Assembly (NCBI GenBank): GCA_964434955.1
Contig: CAYSXI010000095.1
Span: forward strand, 1-18,930
Direction of reading: 5' to 3'
Source: JANQLU01 sp964434955
GTDB taxonomy: Bacteria > Planctomycetota > Planctomycetia > Pirellulales > Pirellulaceae
DNA length: 18,930 nucleotides
In this document: piece after piece, positions 13,350-18,930 of the stretch
Numbering within the stretch: the stretch's first letter is position 1
Layout: each line of letters opens with the position of its first letter
Made by a program: the position numbers and the translations under genes
The notes under the pieces: generated by a model
The model's database searches: none
Told to the model about the DNA's origin: nothing
Seen by the model: only the letters and a program-made list of their open reading frames with translations

Positions 13350-15092
13350 CTAAACCTTTTCCGCCGAAGTCTCGATGATCGATTCGACCGTTTCCAACAG
13401 TTGGTCCAGTCGGAACGGTTTGTAAAGAATGGCATTGGGCGGCAATCCGGCTTTGCGGGCCTTCACGATCGCGTGGCCGGGATCGTAGCCAAAGCCCGTC
13501 ATCAAAACCAGGGGCGGGTCGGTCATGATCTGTTTCAGCTGCATCAGCAACTCGTATCCGCTGACGTCAGGTAATCGGATATCAGAAATGATCGCTGAAT
13601 AATTTTGCTCCGGGCTGCAGTTGCGAATCATCATGACCGCTTCGGCGCCCTCGTGAGCCGTTTCGACCTCGCAGCCGTATCTTTCCAGCAAAAGGTGCGC
13701 ACTATTCCGGACTTCTTCATCATTGTCGATGACTAAAACCCGTTTGTCTCGTAGTAAGGGTCGCTCGTCCTTGACGCCATCCGGAATGTCTTTGGAGGGC
13801 GCCATTTTCTCCCCGACCTTTTGAATCGTCTGCTTGATGTGTCGCGCGTTCTGGAGAATTTTGCGGAGACGCTTTCCAATTTCAGGAGTATGCCCAATGA
13901 ATTCCTCGATCACGTGCACCGTGTCATTCAAAATATCGTCAATGGGCAAGGCAACCGCGCCATAGATCGCTTCCACGCTTTGCTTGGCCGTGTTGGCCTT
14001 TTGAGCCACCAGCAACTCGAGGGTGTTCAAAGCGACCGCGATATCCCGGGCAAAGATCTCGAGAAATTGAAGGTCGCTCTCGTCGAAAGCGCCGGTCTTG
14101 GGACTCTCGACGTTGAAAGAACCAATGACCTGTTCGTGGTAAATCAGTGGAACCGTCAGCGAACTCTTCGCGCCGATTAGGCCATCCAGATACAAGGGGT
14201 CGTTGCCGGTGTCTTCACAGAGATAACTCTTTCCCGTCGCGACAACAAATCCAGTCACGCCATTGCCGCGTGCTTCTGCAAATATCGGACGCTTGCTTTC
14301 CTTGGAATCGATTCCCACGGAAATCAAAGGCACCAAGCAGTTGGATTCCTGTTCCAGCAGGCGAATCTCAACGACATCGAAATTCAAAAGGTCTTGCGTG
14401 TAATGAAGAATATTTGATTTGAGCAACTCAACGCGTTCCTCGACATCCATGTGGAATATTTCTTCGGGTGTCAGGTCCGCGAGTTCAATGCCGGCGCGAT
14501 GAAGCGATTGAAGTTTCTCTCGTTCGATCTTTTCTTCGGTCACGTCTTTCAATGTGACCACAAGATTGGAAACTCCGCCTTCCCCTTTCAACAGCGGAAC
14601 CGCGTGCATTTCCAGGTAGCGGTTTTCTTTGAACTTGAGCAAACTTTTGCAGACACGGTGGGTGTTGTAGGCCATCGTGCAAGGACTGGTCGCCGGGCCG
14701 AGTATGTCAGGCGTTCCGATCGCCTCATAAAAATTAAGGCCGATCAGATTTTGGGTTTCGAACCATCCGATCAGCCTTTGATTTGCCCAGACAAATTTGT
14801 TTTCACAGTCCAATAAGGCGATGCCGTAAGGGATCTGGTTCAGTATCCGGTGCTCACTGAATAAAGCCGCTCCAAAAGAACCGTCGTCCTGGAACCATTC
14901 CTTGTCAATCAGGATCGCTGCACAGTCATCGGTTTGGAGTTTCTCGAGAGCCGCATCCATCGAGGCTACGGTTTCGACTGAGGGCGATGAGTCCGCAACC
15001 TGACCGGTGCCGGGATTCTCACCTGCGGCAGACACAAGTCGGACAATTTTTCGTTCCACTGTCACTGTCTCAGCCCAATAAGACTCGCGCAA
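13350..15092 (-). CDS. PAS-GAF-receiver signalling protein without kinase domain
   Basis: A 580-residue cytoplasmic protein. Domains in order: a degenerate receiver-like N-terminus (15-80, no clear phospho-aspartate); a PAS domain (83-187); a GAF domain (about 205-358); a helical stretch (365-430) placed like a kinase dimerisation domain; and a receiver domain (450-575). The receiver is complete: acidic pocket D456/D458, phospho-acceptor D504 in SDIRLPD, T532 and K558. No HATPase domain or DNA-binding domain is present. It probably senses a small molecule or redox signal through PAS/GAF and is phosphorylated at D504 by a kinase encoded elsewhere; its output may be protein-protein contact. The start is uncertain: TTG at 15092 has poor ribosome spacing, and GTG at 15065 or 15059 is an alternative. 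It leads the two-gene unit with the metallophosphoesterase. Confidence 0.86.
   Translation of the reverse strand: MRESYWAETVTVERKIVRLVSAAGENPGTGQVADSSPSVETVASMDAALEKLQTDDCAAILIDKEWFQDDGSFGAALFSEHRILNQIPYGIALLDCENKFVWANQRLIGWFETQNLIGLNFYEAIGTPDILGPATSPCTMAYNTHRVCKSLLKFKENRYLEMHAVPLLKGEGGVSNLVVTLKDVTEEKIEREKLQSLHRAGIELADLTPEEIFHMDVEERVELLKSNILHYTQDLLNFDVVEIRLLEQESNCLVPLISVGIDSKESKRPIFAEARGNGVTGFVVATGKSYLCEDTGNDPLYLDGLIGAKSSLTVPLIYHEQVIGSFNVESPKTGAFDESDLQFLEIFARDIAVALNTLELLVAQKANTAKQSVEAIYGAVALPIDDILNDTVHVIEEFIGHTPEIGKRLRKILQNARHIKQTIQKVGEKMAPSKDIPDGVKDERPLLRDKRVLVIDNDEEVRNSAHLLLERYGCEVETAHEGAEAVMMIRNCSPEQNYSAIISDIRLPDVSGYELLMQLKQIMTDPPLVLMTGFGYDPGHAIVKARKAGLPPNAILYKPFRLDQLLETVESIIETSAEKV
13355..13360 (-). 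promoter_or_regulatory. Ribosome binding site for the phosphoesterase TTG start
   Basis: On the minus strand, AAAAGG lies inside the last codons of the upstream regulator gene, eight bases before TTG at 13346. It supports independent initiation there rather than read-through of the TAG at 13352-13350. Confidence 0.55.
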
Positions 15093-15634
15093 CCTTTGTC
15101 GCCGAGTTGTTGTTATTCAAATGATAAGTCGTCTTCGTTTTAGTTAAAGATCGATTCGACCATGAAAAAGTTAAGAAATGCCGATTTTGTCAAATGCGAG
15201 GCCAACCGAATTCCAGTGACGATGAGCGAACATCTGGCATCTGTGCACGGACATTTTCGACGTATCCAAAACCGACCGCGTTCCAAGTTTTGCTAATGCA
15301 ATTCAAATCGCCTTTGGGTAGGCTAAGCGGTGGGCTTTTTGCAATTCCAGCAGGTTTTGATTTCTGTTTTTCGAGCCGCGGGAAATCGGTAACTCCAATA
15401 GCTCGGACTGAAACCGATAAATTCTTGAAAGAATACGGTCATCCAGGAATTCCGCGAACTTCACCCGGAAGAGAAATTCATTAAAAGGGGATTGTGTCCG
15501 ACGTCGACACTTGGGATGCGAGGATCCTGCAGCCTTCGCTCGGATTGAACAGGTCCTTTAAAAAATGAAAATTCAAATAGCTGAGTCCATCGAACAATTG
15601 AATTGACCCGCGTTTTCGACGCCGGTTTTGAAGC
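15093..15634. other. 542-base gap between divergent regulator and rsgA genes
   Basis: This is the longest stretch without a supported gene. It holds the candidate minus-strand promoter at 15121-15148. The open frames here (15194-15484; a 44-codon one at 15162-15296; a 24-codon one from a GTG near 15495 behind AAAAGGGG) have no family resemblance, and only the last has a ribosome-site-like sequence, at too short a spacing. A weak AAGC-GGTGG-GCTT stem followed by T's lies near 15325-15340. I saw no tRNA, riboswitch or repeat. The rsgA promoter must be in this gap, but I cannot place it. Confidence 0.4.
15121..15148 (-). promoter_or_regulatory. Candidate promoter of the regulator-phosphoesterase unit
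   Basis: On the minus strand, TTTAAC (15148-15143) and TATCAT (15126-15121) are 16 bases apart. The start would be near 15114, leaving a leader of about 20 bases if TTG 15092 is used, or about 50 if a downstream GTG is used. Confidence 0.33.
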
Positions 15635-16774
15635 ATGGGAAAAAAGAAAAAAGGCAAGCGAAAGGTTCGTGCGGAGTTTCGAAAGAAACACGAGTCGCGA
15701 ACCAGGGATCACGACCTGACTCGCAGGTACGATGCCAAATCGACCGAGGAGGTTGATGATTTGGCCGCCGGCGAACGAGTCTCGGGACGGAGCCAACTGG
15801 CGCGAAAACGGACCATCGTCGGTGCTGAGGTTGAGGAAACCAGCGGCGGGTTCCAGGTTCAGTTGGACGTCGATCTCAACGTGTGCCGGAAAGGCAAAGT
15901 GCTCGCGGTCCGTGGTTTGAATTCGGATGTCCAGGATGAAAACGGCAAGATTTACACCTGCGCAATTCGCGGAATTCTCAAGTCGTTGGCAACCGATCTG
16001 CAAAATGTTGTCGTGGCTGGCGACGAAGTCATGTTCGAACCGATTGACGACGATAACGGTGTGATCGCCCGCGTCGAGGCTCGGAAGAATTACTTGAGTC
16101 GTAGCAGTCGCTCACGCCAGCACATTATCGTTTCCAATGTCGACCAGATTTTGATCATGGCGAGTGCGGCCATGCCGGGACTGAAGCCAAACCTCGTCGA
16201 CCGTTTTCTTGTGTCTGCAGAAAAGGCAAATATTGAAGCGGTTATTTGCATCAACAAGATCGATTTGATTCCGGCTTCCGACCTGCAGCCGGTGGTTGGC
16301 GTTTGGGGGCAGTTGGGCTATCGCGTGGTGTTGGTTTCGGCGACCGAAGGAATCGGGATTGAAAGCTTGCGCGAGTTGTTAAAGGGAAAAGACAGCGTCG
16401 TATGCGGGCAAAGTGGCGTTGGCAAATCGTCGTTGTTGAACGCGATTCAACCGGAGTTGAACCTCCGCGTCAGTCATGTGAGCTCGGATAACCAGAAAGG
16501 TCGTCATACGACCACCGCGGCGCAACTGGTCGCTTTGAATTTCGGGGGCCACATCATCGACACACCCGGCATTCGCCAATTTCAACTTTGGGATGTCGAA
16601 CCCGAAGAGGTTGAGGGTTACTTTCGCGACATCCGTCCCTTTATCGACGGATGCAAATATCCCGATTGCACGCACATTCATGAAGACGATTGTGCGGTCA
16701 AAGACGCGGTCGCCGACAATAAGGTGGATGTCCGGCGCTATGAAAGCTATTTCAAAATCCGTGAAGGCCACTGA
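15635..16774 (+). CDS. rsgA: Ribosome small subunit-dependent GTPase A
   Basis: Circularly permuted GTPase that checks late maturation of the 30S ribosomal subunit in the cytoplasm. The 379-residue protein has a lysine/arginine-rich N-terminal extension (1-30), an OB-fold region (about 60-150), then the G motifs in permuted order: NKID (G4, 207-210), GQSGVGKSS (G1, 258-266), the HTTT switch (291-294) and DTPG (G3, 309-312). A zinc-binding C-terminal domain follows, with ligands C340, C345, H347 and C353. The start ATG is chosen because the basic extension (MGKKKKGKRKVRAEFRK) is typical of planctomycete homologues; no strong ribosome site is visible. The rimO gene follows after 86 bases on the same strand, also a ribosome-modifying function, so the two may be cotranscribed. 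Confidence 0.95.
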   Translation: MGKKKKGKRKVRAEFRKKHESRTRDHDLTRRYDAKSTEEVDDLAAGERVSGRSQLARKRTIVGAEVEETSGGFQVQLDVDLNVCRKGKVLAVRGLNSDVQDENGKIYTCAIRGILKSLATDLQNVVVAGDEVMFEPIDDDNGVIARVEARKNYLSRSSRSRQHIIVSNVDQILIMASAAMPGLKPNLVDRFLVSAEKANIEAVICINKIDLIPASDLQPVVGVWGQLGYRVVLVSATEGIGIESLRELLKGKDSVVCGQSGVGKSSLLNAIQPELNLRVSHVSSDNQKGRHTTTAAQLVALNFGGHIIDTPGIRQFQLWDVEPEEVEGYFRDIRPFIDGCKYPDCTHIHEDDCAVKDAVADNKVDVRRYESYFKIREGH

Positions 16775-16860
16775 ATTTGCCGGTTATTCGGATCGGGTCC
16801 GGAGTCGCCGCCGCATTTTGAGACTGGAGGAATCCGGGGCTTTCGGGTAGGCTAATCCAC

Positions 16861-18279
16861 TTGAATTCCGGGCTTCTGACCCTCAATTTGCGAGATATTT
16901 TCTTGGCCGAAGATTACCAAAAAACGCTTGAACCCGACGCTGCCAAAGGCAAATACGCTTTCGTTAGTTTGGGTTGCCCAAAGAATACCGTGGACAGCGA
17001 ACGGATGATGGGACTGTTGCAGCTCGACGGGTACCAGTTGATTTCGGAGCCCGAAGACGCGGATTTTGTCGTCGTAAACACCTGCGGTTTTATCGAGCAG
17101 GCGCGGAAGGAATCGTTCGCCGCGATCGATGAGATGCTGGAGCTGAAACGAGAAGGTAAAACGCGCGGTGTGATCGTTTCGGGATGCCTGGCAGAACGGC
17201 AGAAAGAAGAAATGTTGCGCGATCGTCCGGATATTGACTCCTTAGTCGGAGTGTTCGGTCGAGAAGAGATCACAAAAATTGCCGACCGGTTGCTTGGCGA
17301 TTTGGAGGAGCAGCGTTCCGTTTTTCAACCGGCACCCATTCGCGCCTTGGACGATCGCGATCGGCTTCGAATTACACCAAAACACTTTGCGTATTTAAAG
17401 ATTTCCGAGGGCTGTGATCGGCTTTGCACCTTCTGCGCGATCCCCAAGATGCGTGGGAAGCATGCCAGCAAGCCGTTGGAACGCATTATCGATGAAGCAA
17501 AACAATTGGCCGACAATGGTGTGCGCGAGTTGAATATTGTCGCTCAGGACACCACTTATTACGGGATGGACATTTACGGTGAGCCTCGGCTTCGGGAACT
17601 CATTGAGCAACTGGATGAGGTGGAAGGAATCGACTGGATCCGGCTGCTTTATTTCTACCCGATGTACATTGATCGCCCGCTTTTGCAGACGATTGACCAG
17701 GCCAAGCGCGTGATTCCCTACATCGATATGCCGCTTCAGCATATCAACGACACAATGTTGAAGCGGATGAGCCGTCGGGTGAACCGCCATGATACGGCCG
17801 AATTGATTTCCATGATGCGAGAAGAAATCAAAGACCTCGTCCTGCGAACGACATTCATTACGGGCTTCCCGGGCGAAACCGACGAGCAGTTTGAGGAGCT
17901 CGCCGAGTTCATTCGCGAGACCCAATTCGAACGCTTGGGCGTCTTCACGTATTCATTTGAGCCCGATACTCCGGCTGCCAAGTTGGAAGGGCATTTGGAC
18001 GAATCGACCAAGGAAAGTCGCCGTGAAAAATTGATGGCCATCCAGCACGATAATTCCAATGCTTGGAATCAGGCACAAGTCGGCAGGCAACTGGATGTCC
18101 TGATTGATCGAGCACATCCCGAACAGCCCGGTGTATGGCTCGGTCGTTCCTTTGCGGACGCTCCGGATATTGACGGACTGGTTTTTGTCAGCTCGGCAAC
18201 GCCATTGGAAATCGGCCAAAAAGTCGTGACGGAGATCGTGGCGGCCGAGCCTTACGACTTGATCGGTGTTGCTCTTTAG
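16861..18279 (+). CDS. rimO: Ribosomal protein S12 methylthiotransferase
   Basis: Radical-SAM enzyme that adds a methylthio group to the conserved aspartate of ribosomal protein S12. Of its 472 residues, the N-terminal UPF0004 domain supplies C39 (SLGCPKN), C75 (NTCGF) and C109 (SGCLAER) for one [4Fe-4S] cluster. The radical-SAM motif C185-x3-C189-x2-C192 supplies the other. A TRAM domain closes the protein (about 405-472). The SLGCPKNTVDSE signature separates RimO from the tRNA-modifying MiaB. The frame has no ATG near its beginning: TTG at 16861 is the first start codon after an in-frame TGA at 16819, with only a weak GGGTAGG nine bases before. TTG at 16888 or 16903 could also serve. It lies between rsgA and the pgsA-like gene on the same strand. 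Confidence 0.94.
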   Translation: MNSGLLTLNLRDIFLAEDYQKTLEPDAAKGKYAFVSLGCPKNTVDSERMMGLLQLDGYQLISEPEDADFVVVNTCGFIEQARKESFAAIDEMLELKREGKTRGVIVSGCLAERQKEEMLRDRPDIDSLVGVFGREEITKIADRLLGDLEEQRSVFQPAPIRALDDRDRLRITPKHFAYLKISEGCDRLCTFCAIPKMRGKHASKPLERIIDEAKQLADNGVRELNIVAQDTTYYGMDIYGEPRLRELIEQLDEVEGIDWIRLLYFYPMYIDRPLLQTIDQAKRVIPYIDMPLQHINDTMLKRMSRRVNRHDTAELISMMREEIKDLVLRTTFITGFPGETDEQFEELAEFIRETQFERLGVFTYSFEPDTPAAKLEGHLDESTKESRREKLMAIQHDNSNAWNQAQVGRQLDVLIDRAHPEQPGVWLGRSFADAPDIDGLVFVSSATPLEIGQKVVTEIVAAEPYDLIGVAL

Positions 18280-18324
18280 TATTTCAACTTTCCGTCACCC
18301 CAGGTGAACAGGACCGAAAAACGG

Positions 18325-18930
18325 ATGGCCGAAACCGAATCAAACAAAGTTTGGAATGTTCCCAATCAGCTTTCGGCAGCCAGGCTGTTGTTGTCGTTCG
18401 TCGTTTTTGGGTTGATCCCGTTTGGAGAAATGGATCGCGTTTTCTATTGGGCGGCCTTCGTCATATTTGTGATTGCCGCGGGAACGGATTGGCTGGACGG
18501 TTGGTACGCTCGCAAGTTCAATCAGGTCACGAAGCTGGGGCGTGTGCTTGATCCCTTTTGTGACAAGATCATCATTTGTGGCGCGTTCATCATGATCGCG
18601 GTTGCGATCCGTGATCGGTTGCCTTGGTACGCGATTATCGCCGGCTGGATGGCCGTTGTGGTTGTCGGTCGCGAGTTGTTGGTTACCGCCTTGCGAAGCA
18701 TGATTGAGCAAAGCGGAGGCGACTTTTCCGCAAACATGGCGGGCAAACTGAAAATGGTCTTTCAGTGCATTGCGGTCGGCGCGAGTCTGATCGCATTGGC
18801 CATTCGCGAGACGGAAGCCACGCCGGGAATTCCGGCTTGGTTGCTCTGGGTGATGGCCGGCAGCGTTTGGTTGGCTGTCATTTCCACCGTTTACTCGGGC
18901 GTCATTTATATCTTTGCCGCCGCTCGCTAT
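18325..18930 (+). CDS. pgsA: CDP-alcohol phosphatidyltransferase (PgsA-like), 3' end cut by window
   Basis: The frame is open from ATG 18325 to the right edge, giving 202 visible residues. The CDP-alcohol phosphotransferase signature is complete: D55, D58-G59, A62-R63, G72, D76 and D80. These aspartates bind the divalent metal and CDP-diacylglycerol. PNQLSAARL near the N-terminus (13-21) and the family's several membrane helices fit CDP-diacylglycerol-glycerol-3-phosphate 3-phosphatidyltransferase, which makes phosphatidylglycerophosphate at the inner membrane. A relative using another alcohol (serine or inositol) cannot be excluded without the end of the protein. The ribosome site is modest (AGGA, 11 bases upstream). 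It starts 45 bases after rimO and is probably cotranscribed with it. Confidence 0.85.
   Translation, partial: MAETESNKVWNVPNQLSAARLLLSFVVFGLIPFGEMDRVFYWAAFVIFVIAAGTDWLDGWYARKFNQVTKLGRVLDPFCDKIIICGAFIMIAVAIRDRLPWYAIIAGWMAVVVVGRELLVTALRSMIEQSGGDFSANMAGKLKMVFQCIAVGASLIALAIRETEATPGIPAWLLWVMAGSVWLAVISTVYSGVIYIFAAARY

Noticed and set aside
15162..15296. 44-codon frame starting MKKLRNADF
   Set aside because: No ribosome site and no recognisable family; a frame this short is expected by chance in a gap of over 500 bases.
15194..15484. 96-codon frame in the gap before rsgA
   Set aside because: No ribosome site, no family resemblance and an unstructured-looking composition.
15316..16855. The 11-mer GGGTAGGCTAA occurring at 15316-15326 and 16845-16855, both between genes
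   Set aside because: Many 11-base pairs are expected by chance in a window this size, and neither copy has a convincing -35 at the right spacing.
18280..18324. GTTG/CAAC four-base stem across the rimO stop
   Set aside because: Four pairs with a 13-base loop is within chance expectation.

Overview
The window looks like chromosomal DNA of a planctomycete, probably of the Pirellulales type. This is inferred from protein style, not from a marker gene: two Tat-exported Gfo/Idh/MocA oxidoreductases, a TPR-sulfotransferase protein, a secreted protein with a short HEAT-like segment, a DoxX protein with a large insertion, and frequent GTG/TTG starts. Composition looks even. I saw no insertion sequence, phage gene, CRISPR array, tRNA or rRNA. 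Sixteen protein genes are supported; the first and last are cut by the window edges.

Layout. (1) Bases 1-5719, plus strand: the 3' part of a TPR plus sulfotransferase protein, NAD(P)H-hydrate epimerase, a large secreted protein of unknown function, then a three-gene unit (four-helix membrane protein, DUF1569/DinB-like protein, DUF952 protein) behind a recognisable TATAAT box. (2) 5733-7070, minus: a Tat-exported Gfo/Idh/MocA oxidoreductase. (3) 7231-8307, plus: a Rieske non-heme iron oxygenase. (4) 11294-8341, minus: a DoxX-family membrane protein translationally coupled to a second Tat-exported Gfo/Idh/MocA protein. (5) 11472-12152, plus: a single-HKD phospholipase D-like protein. (6) 15092-12183, minus: a PAS-GAF-receiver protein followed at once by a membrane-anchored metallophosphoesterase. 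(7) 15635-18930, plus: rsgA (30S maturation GTPase), rimO (ribosomal protein S12 methylthiotransferase) and the start of a pgsA-like gene.

The housekeeping genes (nnrE, rsgA, rimO, pgsA-like) are ordinary. The accessory part is of more interest. The best candidate for an undescribed unit is the DoxX-oxidoreductase pair: the genes overlap by four bases, the DoxX protein carries about 230 residues of mostly charged helical sequence between its first two membrane helices, and the partner oxidoreductase has its own charged helical insertion and a Tat signal. Both insertions are predicted to lie outside the inner membrane, so a membrane-held redox complex is a reasonable hypothesis.

A second pattern is DNA structure: several gene ends have inverted repeats that include the stop codon and lack a T-tract. 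The clearest are two adjacent hairpins (13 bp perfect, and 12 bp with one G-T wobble) where the Rieske and oxidoreductase genes converge. Smaller cases lie at the sulfotransferase end and between the stops at 5719/5733.
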